DNA of 44,809 nucleotides from Lachnospiraceae bacterium (lineage in GTDB: Bacteria > Bacillota > Clostridia > Lachnospirales > Lachnospiraceae): assembly GCA_017393285.1 (NCBI GenBank), contig JAFORL010000139.1:1-44809 (forward strand), given 5' to 3'. The first letter of the stretch is position 1. The number at the start of each line of letters is the position of its first letter. Shown piece after piece: positions 27,481 to 35,132 of this stretch. Below the pieces are notes generated by a model that was given only the letters and a program-made list of their open reading frames with translations, was not told the DNA's origin and ran no database searches. The position numbers were made by a program, and so were the translations under genes.

Positions 27481-28272
27481 ATGGGTGAAGTAATTGTAGT
27501 AACATCCGGAAAAGGTGGAGTAGGAAAGACTACCACTACCGCAAATGTAGGAACTGGTTTAGCAAAATTAGGAAAGAAAGTAGTGCTGATTGATACAGAT
27601 ATAGGATTGCGTAATCTTGACGTTGTTATGGGATTGGAAAATCGTATTGTATATAATTTGGTGGATGTCATCGAAGGAAATTGTCGTATCAAACAAGCTT
27701 TGATTAAGGACAAACGTTTGGATACATTATACTTATTACCATCTGCACAGACAAAAGATAAGAGTGCAGTGAATCCTGAACAGATGAAAAAATTAGCTGA
27801 ACAGTTGAAAGATGAGTTTGATTATATTATTATGGACTGTCCTGCTGGTATTGAACAAGGTTTCCAAAATGCTATTGCTGGTGCAGATAGTGCCTTGGTT
27901 GTTACAACTCCAGAAGTTTCTGCTGTTCGTGATGCAGACCGTATCATTGGTTTATTAGATGCGAACGAAATGAAACAAATTCATTTGATTGTAAATAGAT
28001 TAAGAAATCAAATGGTAAAAGATAATAATATGTTATCTAGTGATGACGTTGTAGAAATTCTTGGTGTAGACTTAATTGGTGTTGTACCGGATGACGAACA
28101 AATCATTGTTTCTACAAATAATGGTGAACCACTTGTTGGTACAGAAGCACTTGCTGGTCAGGCATATATGAATATTTGTCGTAGATTACTTGGGGAAGAA
28201 GTAGAATTACTTGATTTAAATGGGAAAAAAGGATTATTCTCAAAGATAGGTAATTTGTTTAAGAAAAATTAG
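27481..28272 (+). CDS. minD: Septum site-determining ATPase MinD
   Basis: 263 residues. The deviant Walker A is KGGVGKT (11-17), followed by the ParA/MinD pattern VLIDTDIGLRNLDVVMGLE. The DCPAGIEQGF segment and the C-terminal amphipathic membrane-targeting helix (KKGLFSKIGNLFKKN) are present. It binds the membrane when ATP-loaded, recruits MinC and is released by MinE. It starts 22 bases after minC, behind GGAGG. Confidence 0.98.
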   Translation: MGEVIVVTSGKGGVGKTTTTANVGTGLAKLGKKVVLIDTDIGLRNLDVVMGLENRIVYNLVDVIEGNCRIKQALIKDKRLDTLYLLPSAQTKDKSAVNPEQMKKLAEQLKDEFDYIIMDCPAGIEQGFQNAIAGADSALVVTTPEVSAVRDADRIIGLLDANEMKQIHLIVNRLRNQMVKDNNMLSSDDVVEILGVDLIGVVPDDEQIIVSTNNGEPLVGTEALAGQAYMNICRRLLGEEVELLDLNGKKGLFSKIGNLFKKN

Positions 28273-28283
28273 GAGGAAATAAA

Positions 28284-28568
28284 ATGGGTTTTGCAGATTT
28301 TTTCAGAAAAAAAGCCTCTGGCAGTATTGCTAAAGATCGATTAAAACTTGTTTTGGTTTCCGATCGAGCGAATTGTTCTCCAGAGATTATGGAACAAATG
28401 AAAAATGATATTATTGAGGTAATATCAAAATATATGGAAATAGACATGGAAGGTATGGACATTAAAATTTCACAGACCGATATGGAAGATGGAAGTGGAA
28501 CAAGTGGACCAGCTATTTTTGCGAATATTCCGATTAGAGAAATGCGCGGAAAGAAAAGAAGCGAATAA
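28284..28568 (+). CDS. minE: Cell division topological specificity factor MinE
   Basis: 94 residues, of usual length. The N-terminal amphipathic MinD-contact segment (MGFADFFRKKASGSIAKDRLK) is followed by the dimerisation domain (RANCSPEIMEQMKNDIIEVISKY). It stimulates the MinD ATPase and would drive pole-to-pole oscillation. DivIVA is also encoded in this window, so both topological systems coexist. Ribosome site AGGAGG; 11 bases from minD. Confidence 0.96.
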   Translation: MGFADFFRKKASGSIAKDRLKLVLVSDRANCSPEIMEQMKNDIIEVISKYMEIDMEGMDIKISQTDMEDGSGTSGPAIFANIPIREMRGKKRSE

Positions 28569-28585
28569 TATAAGGAAGAATAAAT

Positions 28586-29773
28586 ATGTTTAGTTTCAAA
28601 GAATACGATTGGAAAAGATACAATTTTATGCTGCTTATTATAATGGTTATATTAGGCGTTTTTGGTGCATATTTTGTTAAATTTGCCATTACTGCTACCA
28701 ATGGTTCTGAGTATGCTGGCAGTTATTTTAAAAGACAGATCATTGCATTATTTTTTGGTTTATGTGTTGCAATTGTTGTTTCTGTTATCGATTATAAAAG
28801 AATTTGTGATTTTGCAATTATCTTTTATTTAATTGGAACAATTTTAGTTGCGGCAACACGTTTATCTCCTCTAGGAACAGATTTGGAGACTGGTTCTTAT
28901 CGATGGCTTAAATTGGGCGTTAATTTTCAACCATCAGAAATTTGTAAATTGACGATTATTATCATGTTAGCTGTATTTTTTATGCATGTTCAAGAGGAAA
29001 TGGATTTATGGAGAACCTTTTTCAAAGGTTTTTTCATCATGTTTTTTCCAACAGCTTTTATATTGATACAGTCAGATTTATCTTCTAGCTTGGTTATTGT
29101 CTTTGTATTTGCAATGATGGTTTATGCGGCAGAAATTAGTCATAAAATTGTTGTGCCAATACTTGTAACTACTATCCCTACAGTGATTGGTGGTATTTGG
29201 TTTTTATTGCAGCCGATGGGAAAAGCTGTAATTGATAAACTTCCGTTTATCAAGTATTATCAAGTTGTTCGTATTATTGGATTTTTAAATCCTGAAAAAT
29301 ATGCAAATGATACCATGTATCAACAGCTCCATTCTATACAATCTATTGCATCTGGACAATTGATTGGAAAATTGATAGTAGGTAGTTCTTCAAGTATAAA
29401 AAATTATAGTTGGGTTGATGTATGCGAAAGTGATTTTATTTTTTCTGTTGTTGGAGAAGAAATGGGATTTGTCGGAAGTATATTTATTATACTTTTATTA
29501 GTTTCTATTGTGTTTTTATGCATACGAACAGCAAAACATTGCAATGATACCATGGGCTATTTGATTGCTGTCGGCATATCTGCTATGTTTATGTTTCAGA
29601 TTTTTGCAAATATTGGTGTTGCTTCTATGTTGTTGCCAAATACAGGATTACCACTTCCTTTCTTAAGTAATGGTATTAGCTCTTTGGTTAGTGCTTCCAT
29701 TGCAATTGGGATGGTTATAAATATCGGAATGCAATCTGGTTCTGGAGATCGAAGTGGTATTAGTTTTATGTAA
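28586..29773 (+). CDS. rodA: Peptidoglycan glycosyltransferase RodA (SEDS family)
   Basis: 395 residues with about ten membrane segments. SEDS hallmarks are the segment GSYRWLKLGVNFQPSEICKL near residue 105, the extracellular loop ending in SDFIFSVVGEEMGF, and the C-terminal LPFLSNGISSLVS. It polymerises glycan strands with PBP2 for cell elongation. It is called RodA rather than FtsW from its neighbourhood. It starts 18 bases after minE and is followed by a terminator. Confidence 0.93.
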   Translation: MFSFKEYDWKRYNFMLLIIMVILGVFGAYFVKFAITATNGSEYAGSYFKRQIIALFFGLCVAIVVSVIDYKRICDFAIIFYLIGTILVAATRLSPLGTDLETGSYRWLKLGVNFQPSEICKLTIIIMLAVFFMHVQEEMDLWRTFFKGFFIMFFPTAFILIQSDLSSSLVIVFVFAMMVYAAEISHKIVVPILVTTIPTVIGGIWFLLQPMGKAVIDKLPFIKYYQVVRIIGFLNPEKYANDTMYQQLHSIQSIASGQLIGKLIVGSSSSIKNYSWVDVCESDFIFSVVGEEMGFVGSIFIILLLVSIVFLCIRTAKHCNDTMGYLIAVGISAMFMFQIFANIGVASMLLPNTGLPLPFLSNGISSLVSASIAIGMVINIGMQSGSGDRSGISFM

Positions 29774-29856
29774 GTATGAGATTGGTTACAAACTTTGAAA
29801 CAATAAATAAAAACATATAAATATCTAGGGTTTTATATGCGTAATATTTAATTTTA

Positions 29857-29892
29857 GGGTCAGTGATTATTTTTATATCATTGGCCCTTTTT
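29857..29892 (+). terminator. Rho-independent terminator after rodA
   Basis: GGGTCAGTGAT (29857-29867) pairs with ATCATTGGCCC (29877-29887) over 11 bp with two G-U pairs; TTTTT follows. Confidence 0.9.
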
Positions 29893-29938
29893 GCAAAAAG
29901 CACTTTAACCAATATGTCAATTTTGTAAAGAAAAATAA

Positions 29939-29967
29939 TTGATTTTTAAAGAAAAATATGATATCCT
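29939..29967 (+). promoter_or_regulatory. Promoter for mgsA
   Basis: TTGATT (29939-29944), a 17-base spacer and TATCCT (29962-29967), with an extended -10 (TGA). It is about 50 bases before the gene and just after the rodA terminator. Confidence 0.65.
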
Positions 29968-30017
29968 ATTTCTTGATAAAAAACGTATAGACATAGATTG
30001 CAAACAGGGGGTGCAAA

Positions 30018-30413
30018 ATGAACATTGGTATGATTGCACATGATAGTAAGAAGAAATTAATGCAAAATTTCTGTATTGCTTATCGAGGTATTTTATGTAA
30101 AAATGAAATCTATGCAACCGGAACGACAGGTCGTCTTATAGAAGAAGCTACCAATTTGAATGTACACAAATATTTAGCAGGACATTTAGGCGGAGAGCAG
30201 CAATTAGGTGCACAGATTGAACATAACCAAATTGATTTGGTGATATTTTTGAGAGATCCTTTAACTCCAAAATCTCATGAACCTGATGCGAATAATGTAG
30301 TTCGTTTATGCGATATACATAATATTCCATTGGCGACTAACTTAGCAACAGCTGAATTGCTGGTAAAAGCGTTAGAGCGCGGAGATATGGAATGGCGTGA
30401 CATGATGAGATAG
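30018..30413 (+). CDS. mgsA: Methylglyoxal synthase with Glu in place of the usual catalytic Asp
   Basis: 131 residues, the size of Bacillus MgsA, which converts dihydroxyacetone phosphate to methylglyoxal and phosphate as a glycolytic overflow valve. Preserved are IAHDSKKK near the start, the phosphate-binding [20 protein letters not shown] with the second Asp and the His, and [11 protein letters not shown]. The usual SGPxGGDQQ is AGHLGGEQQ here: the Asp equivalent to E. coli Asp71 is Glu, and Pro is His. The ribosome site is AGGGGGTG. It is a single-gene transcript. Confidence 0.93.
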   Translation: MNIGMIAHDSKKKLMQNFCIAYRGILCKNEIYATGTTGRLIEEATNLNVHKYLAGHLGGEQQLGAQIEHNQIDLVIFLRDPLTPKSHEPDANNVVRLCDIHNIPLATNLATAELLVKALERGDMEWRDMMR

Positions 30414-30425
30414 TCATATATTGTG

Positions 30426-30444
30426 TTGACTACGAAGTAGTCAA
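30426..30444 (+). other. Perfect 8-bp hairpin after mgsA
   Basis: TTGACTAC and GTAGTCAA pair around GAA; no T-tract. It is the first of a series of hairpins that fill the spacer to 30600. Confidence 0.5.
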
Positions 30445-30468
30445 GTTCGTTTACTGTATGTAAATTTT

Positions 30469-30496
30469 CAGCTGGTAGAAATACCAGCTGTTTTTT
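30469..30496 (+). terminator. Rho-independent terminator after mgsA
   Basis: CAGCTGGTA (30469-30477) pairs perfectly with TACCAGCTG (30482-30490) around GAAA, followed by TTTTTT. Confidence 0.92.
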
Positions 30497-30539
30497 ATGT
30501 AATAGGAAATTGCGATACAATAGTCCTATTACATAAAAA
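30492..30539. repeat. 16-bp perfect inverted repeat
   Basis: TTTTTATGTAATAGGA (30492-30507) and TCCTATTACATAAAAA (30524-30539) are exact inverted copies. The 16-base interval holds a further ATTG/CAAT stem. The left arm shares the T-run of the mgsA terminator, so the two hairpins are mutually exclusive at their border. Confidence 0.6.
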
Positions 30540-30545
30540 TATTTT

Positions 30546-30587
30546 GAGAGGATGTGCACAATAGTGCGCTGTAAGCCTCTCGAGGCT
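30546..30587. other. Nested hairpins with a GAGAGG/CCTCTC stem
   Basis: GAGAGG (30546-30551) with CCTCTC (30576-30581) encloses GTGCAC/GTGCGC (30554-30559 with 30564-30569). The alternative stem AGCCTC/GAGGCT (30574-30587) competes with the outer one. There is no open frame. It may be a small RNA or a mobile repeat remnant. Confidence 0.35.
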
Positions 30588-30638
30588 ATGGTTTTAACTT
30601 ATGCGAATGTCCTTTAGGAAGACGTATGTTGTTGACAA

Positions 30639-30839
30639 TTAATACTCACTTCTGATACGCCCAAAATATGTGCATGCATATATGGCACATATACCGACTA
30701 GTGCATACACAGTTCTTGAAATAATGGACATATTCCCAAATAAAACTCGTACTAAATCAAATTGAAATAAGCCTATTAATCCCCAATTTAGACCACCAAT
30801 AATGAGTAATACCAGAACCATATAATCTAATGTTTTCAT
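30639..30839 (-). CDS. DUF378 family small membrane protein
   Basis: 66 residues with two membrane helices. The DUF378 pattern is clear: DYMVLVLLIIGGLNWGLIGLF, then FDLVRVLFG, and a second helix with RTVYALVGICAIYA. Function is unknown for the family. The start at 30839 (reading leftward) follows GAAAGGATG; 17 further upstream codons have no ribosome site. It is the only convincing minus-strand gene in the window and is convergent with mgsA. Confidence 0.9.
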   Translation of the reverse strand: MKTLDYMVLVLLIIGGLNWGLIGLFQFDLVRVLFGNMSIISRTVYALVGICAIYACTYFGRIRSEY

Positions 30840-30895
30840 GTAATCATCCTTTCTTTTTTGGGAAATAGTAAACAGACATGACTGCTTCACATCTA

Positions 30896-30907
30896 CGTAT
30901 ATATACG
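30896..30907. promoter_or_regulatory. 12-bp palindrome upstream of the DUF378 gene
   Basis: CGTATATATACG is self-complementary and lies about 57 bases upstream of the DUF378 start; it may be an operator. The rest of the 30840-31426 spacer (587 bases) shows no gene, only A/T-rich sequence and the promoter at 31195. Confidence 0.3.
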
Positions 30908-31194
30908 AATCATTCTACAGCTTTGTTATGCTTGCAATTACAGACCTGTATTGGTAATTTACTCAACAAAGCTCCTTTTGTATATAAGCCAGTTTTGTTT
31001 GTTGTTTGCTATTCCGTTTATAAACTAGTGTAACCCATCTGTTCTAATTTATACAAAAAAACACTAACAACTTAATGCAAAAAAACATAAAAGTACAAAT
31101 CGCCTTTCGCCTGCAAGCAATCACAGGATCTTTGATTTATATTTCTGCACAGCTGAACTGATACTATTTTATTATAAATCCACTTTGTATATAC

Positions 31195-31223
31195 TTGCGA
31201 ATATGCGATGAAAAGAGTATAAT
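31195..31223 (+). promoter_or_regulatory. Sigma-A promoter for the HlyD-like/yggS/sepF group
   Basis: TTGCGA (31195-31200), a 17-base spacer and TATAAT (31218-31223). The leader of about 200 nt before the first gene has no riboswitch motif that I recognise. Confidence 0.7.
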
Positions 31224-31426
31224 ATACGTATCTGTGCAGTGGATAGAAAAAAAAATCTGTTTTAAAAAATATAATGCAGTTTTATATGATTAAGATAGAT
31301 TTTCGTGGATGTTCACATTATACGTAAGTTGTTTTTTAGAAAAGCGGGGAAAAATCATAAAATATAAAGTTTTTATGGCACATGAAAGATGATAGGAGAA
31401 CATAAATTGCTCAGGGAGGTATTAGA

Positions 31427-32884
31427 TTGAGTAAAGTTAGAAGAAATAGAAATGAACAAAAAGTTGTACGGATGCAACCAACAATTCAAATAAATATGGG
31501 AGCTGTGATGTTTATTATTGTTTTGTTTTATATAGCGGCTAATTTGTTCATTTATTTAAATAAACCGAGAATTTCTGTATATGAAGTGCAACAAAAGAAA
31601 CTATCTGATGCATATACTTGTACAGGTATGGTTTTACGAGATGAAAAAATTGTAAAGGCCAACAAAACTGGCTATTACAATTTTTATTATGCAGATGGTT
31701 CCCATGTGGGAAAAAACCAAATTATTTGTACAATAGATGAAACAGGTGAAATTTATAACCTATTGTCATCACAAAACAATAACGTTACATTATCCAAGAA
31801 TGATCGGAAGGTACTTTGGAATCATATACATGATTTTAGGCAGTCTTATAACCCTAGCCAATATGCAACCGTTTCTGATTTCGTTTATGATGTGGGGAAT
31901 GCTGTTTTAGAATTGACTTCATCAAATGTGTCTAAAAATGTAAAAGAATTGATTAAGGAAAATAATTTATCGGAATCCTCTTATTCCAGTATCACATCGA
32001 ATCAGGTTGGATTAATCAGTTACGCAATTGATGGATACGAAAGTAAGAAAGCGGAAGACATTTCAGTATCAGATTTTCAAGGTGGCAATTATAAGAAGGA
32101 ACAATTACATACCAATGAAAAAATTCAACAAGGAAAGCCTGCTTACAAGATGATTACAAGCGAAAACTGGACATTGGTGTTGGAAATATCAAAAGATATT
32201 TATGATACCTTAGAGAAGCGACAGGAAGAAAATAAAGCCGCTAATCAAGATACATCTTATGTAAAAATTGCTTTTAATCAAGAAGATATCAGTATGACAC
32301 GTGCATATACATTGCGATGTGATAAAAAAGCATATTTTGCAATCATACCAATGCAAGATTATATTGTGCATTTTACAGATAATCGATTTGTGTCTGTAGA
32401 TATTTCTTTGGATAATGTGGAAGGATTGAAAATTCCAACTTCTTCCATCACAAAAAAAAGCTTTTATACTGTACCAGAAGAGTATTTTACAGTGGGTGGT
32501 GATAATAAAGATCCAGGACTTGTTAAGATTGTATACAAGCAAAATGGAGATATTACATATAAATTTGTTCCCTGTGAAAGTTACTATACCGATGGAAAAG
32601 GTATGGCCTATGTAGATCAGAATTTATTTTCGAGTGGTGAGAAAATAATAAATGAGAAGACAAAAGATGAATATCAGATGGTACAAGTGAAAAAATTAAA
32701 AGGCGTATATAATGTCAATTATGGATATTGCATTTTTAAAAGAATTGAGACTTTGTATCAAAATGAAGAATATTGTATTGTGAAAGCAACAACAGAAAAT
32801 GGATTGTCTACTTATGATCACATTATTGTTGATGCTACTACAGTATCTGAAGATGATATGTTGAATAACTATAAAGGCGAATAA
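31427..32884 (+). CDS. HlyD-like membrane-fusion protein of the division cluster
   Basis: 485 residues. A basic, Asn/Arg-rich N-terminus is followed by one membrane segment (about 24-43), then an extracytoplasmic part with the HlyD/biotinyl-lipoyl-like pattern. That part includes VLRDEKIVKANKTGYYNFYYADGS, a return strand GQIICTIDETG-like segment near 95, and a C-terminal beta domain. The start is TTG, six bases after AGGGAGG (31414-31420); no ATG fits better. Neither an ABC exporter nor an outer-membrane partner is nearby. Position before yggS-sepF suggests a wall or division role rather than drug export. This is inference. Confidence 0.75.
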   Translation: MSKVRRNRNEQKVVRMQPTIQINMGAVMFIIVLFYIAANLFIYLNKPRISVYEVQQKKLSDAYTCTGMVLRDEKIVKANKTGYYNFYYADGSHVGKNQIICTIDETGEIYNLLSSQNNNVTLSKNDRKVLWNHIHDFRQSYNPSQYATVSDFVYDVGNAVLELTSSNVSKNVKELIKENNLSESSYSSITSNQVGLISYAIDGYESKKAEDISVSDFQGGNYKKEQLHTNEKIQQGKPAYKMITSENWTLVLEISKDIYDTLEKRQEENKAANQDTSYVKIAFNQEDISMTRAYTLRCDKKAYFAIIPMQDYIVHFTDNRFVSVDISLDNVEGLKIPTSSITKKSFYTVPEEYFTVGGDNKDPGLVKIVYKQNGDITYKFVPCESYYTDGKGMAYVDQNLFSSGEKIINEKTKDEYQMVQVKKLKGVYNVNYGYCIFKRIETLYQNEEYCIVKATTENGLSTYDHIIVDATTVSEDDMLNNYKGE

Positions 32885-32902
32885 GCAATAGGAGGAAAAT
32901 CC

Positions 32903-33595
32903 ATGGTAAAAGAGAATTTAGAATATGTAGAGAAAAAAGTAAAAGCAGCATGCGAACGTGTAGGTAGAGATAGAAGTGAGGTTACATTGATTGCAGTGAG
33001 CAAGACGAAGCCTGTAGATATGATTCGACAAGCCATGGAAGCGGGAGCAATTGATTTTGGTGAAAATAAAGTGCAAGAAATGTGTGATAAAATGGATGTG
33101 ATACCAGAACAGTTGAATTGGCATATGATTGGACATTTACAGCGAAATAAGGTAAAATATATCGTTGATCGTGTATATTTGATTCATTCGGTTGATTCCA
33201 TCAGATTGGCAGAACAGATTAACATAGAAGCAAAGAAGAAAAATGTTATTTGCAATATTTTGATTGAAGTAAATGTAGCACAAGAAGAAAGTAAATTTGG
33301 TGTATTAAAAGAAGAAATAGAGCCTTTGCTTACAGAAATTGCAAAATTAGATTATGTTCGGGTAAAAGGGTTTATGACAGTTGCACCATTTGTAGAGAAT
33401 CCAGAGGACAATCGTAAATATTTTAAAGAAATGAAAAAACTTTTTATTGACATAAAGCAAAAAAACTATGATAATATAGATATGGAGATTCTATCTATGG
33501 GAATGACTGGAGATTATGAAGTTGCAATTGAAGAAGGCGCAACTATGATTAGAGTAGGAACTGGAATTTTCGGCGAACGAAATTATAATATATAA
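32903..33595 (+). CDS. yggS: YggS family PLP homeostasis protein
   Basis: 230 residues, the single-domain fold-type III PLP-binding protein found next to sepF in Gram-positives (ylmE). PLP Lys is K34 in AVSKTKP. Family segments are FGENKVQE, WHMIGHLQRNKVK, IHSVDS, and near the end SMGMTGDYEVAIEEGATMIRVG. It buffers free PLP; no catalytic reaction is known. Start after AGGAGG; 15 bases before sepF. Confidence 0.97.
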   Translation: MVKENLEYVEKKVKAACERVGRDRSEVTLIAVSKTKPVDMIRQAMEAGAIDFGENKVQEMCDKMDVIPEQLNWHMIGHLQRNKVKYIVDRVYLIHSVDSIRLAEQINIEAKKKNVICNILIEVNVAQEESKFGVLKEEIEPLLTEIAKLDYVRVKGFMTVAPFVENPEDNRKYFKEMKKLFIDIKQKNYDNIDMEILSMGMTGDYEVAIEEGATMIRVGTGIFGERNYNI

Positions 33596-33610
33596 GTTAG
33601 GAGAGGTATT

Positions 33611-34162
33611 ATGATAAATTTAGTTAATAATTTATTGGATTATGTGCGTATGAATGACGATGATTACGATTATGATGAATATGATGAAGAGGATGCAGAA
33701 GAACTTCGTAGTGAAAGTGTTGTGACACAGAACGTGCCTAGTGAAAAAGTAGAAAGACACAGTAGAAAAAGAAGCAATACAGAAAGCTATGAAACACCAA
33801 AAAGAGAGCGTCCATCTCGTGTGGAGAGTCGTTCGAAAGTTGTGCCAATGCGTACAGCAAGCCAAGGCTTTGAAGTATGTATCATGAAGCCAAGATCTTT
33901 TGATGAAGCAACACAAATTTGCGAGATATTATTAGAAGGTCGTGCCTGTGTAGTAAATTTAGAGGGATTAGATACAGATGAAGCACAACGTATTATGGAC
34001 TTTGTCTCTGGTTGTATCTTTGCAATAGAAGGAAAGTTGCATCGTATCGCTAAGTATATTTTCATTTTTGCGCCAGAGCATATTGATTTATCTGGTGATA
34101 ATTTGGATATGATTGCGAATGAGAAAAGATCAAATACTGTTACAATTAATAAAGAATTTTAA
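33611..34162 (+). CDS. sepF: Cell division protein SepF
   Basis: 183 residues. The N-terminal amphipathic membrane-binding segment is INLVNNLLDYVRM. A very acidic then basic Ser/Arg linker spans about residues 15-75. The SepF core follows: VCIMKPRSFDEATQI, ACVVNLEGLDTDEAQRIMDFVSG, HRIAKYIFIFAPEHIDLSGD. It bundles FtsZ and ties the Z-ring to the membrane. The ylmG gene that often follows sepF is missing; a terminator-like hairpin follows instead. Confidence 0.96.
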   Translation: MINLVNNLLDYVRMNDDDYDYDEYDEEDAEELRSESVVTQNVPSEKVERHSRKRSNTESYETPKRERPSRVESRSKVVPMRTASQGFEVCIMKPRSFDEATQICEILLEGRACVVNLEGLDTDEAQRIMDFVSGCIFAIEGKLHRIAKYIFIFAPEHIDLSGDNLDMIANEKRSNTVTINKEF

Positions 34163-34177
34163 TATTATTTCTTAAAA

Positions 34178-34220
34178 CTTGCCCCAAAAAGTCTGTAGTT
34201 TGATTTTTTGGGGGAAGTTT
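34178..34220 (+). terminator. Hairpin after sepF, terminator-like
   Basis: CTTGCCCCAAAAA (34178-34190) pairs with TTTTTGGGGGAAG (34205-34217) with one mismatch and a 14-base loop. The trailing T-run is short (TTTG), but the A/T half of the stem fits a bidirectional terminator. Confidence 0.65.
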
Positions 34221-34358
34221 GTATTGGGAATTTTTCTGTGACCGAACAGAATATATACATGTAGGTATTTTTGATTGGTTACGTGAAAACCTAGGCTGTA
34301 TGAGCAAGTAGCTCTTTTCGTGGCCAATGCAATATGACTAGAAAGGATTTATTGGGAT

Positions 34359-35114
34359 ATGATTGCAGATAAAGACAAACAAATTTGTAAAAAAAGGTTA
34401 CTAGAGCTTGCAAATACTTGTTATTATAAAGGGTATACAACATTTTCTGATTTTCTGAATTTACAAGAGCAAACGATATACAATTCTTTACAGTCTATAT
34501 TTCCAAATGTTCATTGTACATTATGGGGTGGCATTGATACGGCAGAGAGAAAAATTGCATGTTTTTCCAAGGAGGAACCGGATTATACCCAATTTCCAAT
34601 TACAGTATTACAAATAGCAGTATCGCAAAAAAAATATGCGGAAAACTTGTCACATCGTGATTATTTAGGTGCAATATTACATTTAGGATTGGGCAGGTCT
34701 GTCATAGGAGATATTATGTTGCAGGAGCAAGATGCATATGTGTGTGTATTGTCTTCTATGGCTGAGTATATCTGTATGCATTTAGATAAGATACGTCATA
34801 CAAAAGTGAAAGTTACACAGTGTAAGCCAGATTTTACCTATGAACAGAAATATAAAGAGATATTTGGAACTGTACAATCCATACGTTTGGATACCATGGT
34901 CGCCTTAGCTTTTCAACATTCTAGAAATCAAATTTTAGAATATATTTCATCGGGTAAGGTATTTGTAAATGGTATATCTATTTATACAAATGCTTATCGT
35001 TTGAAGGACAATGATATTGTTTCGGTACGTGGTTTAGGAAAATTTATGTACGTGGGAGAGCAAGATTTGACTAAAAAAGGTAAATGGAAGGTTTTAATAA
35101 AAAAATACATTTAA
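34359..35114 (+). CDS. ylmH: YlmH family RNA-binding protein (S4 domain)
   Basis: 251 residues. The N-terminal part has the YlmH pattern: WGGIDTAERKIACF and HRDYLGAILHLGLGRSVIGDI. A C-terminal S4 RNA-binding domain runs about 180-240 (RLDTMVALAFQHSRNQ, then SGKVFVNG). The family binds ribosomal RNA or stalled large subunits in Firmicutes. ATG 34359 has only a moderate ribosome site (GAAAGGA, about 10 bases upstream). divIVA starts 18 bases after the stop. Confidence 0.93.
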   Translation: MIADKDKQICKKRLLELANTCYYKGYTTFSDFLNLQEQTIYNSLQSIFPNVHCTLWGGIDTAERKIACFSKEEPDYTQFPITVLQIAVSQKKYAENLSHRDYLGAILHLGLGRSVIGDIMLQEQDAYVCVLSSMAEYICMHLDKIRHTKVKVTQCKPDFTYEQKYKEIFGTVQSIRLDTMVALAFQHSRNQILEYISSGKVFVNGISIYTNAYRLKDNDIVSVRGLGKFMYVGEQDLTKKGKWKVLIKKYI

Positions 35115-35132
35115 GATGTGGAGGGGAATGTT

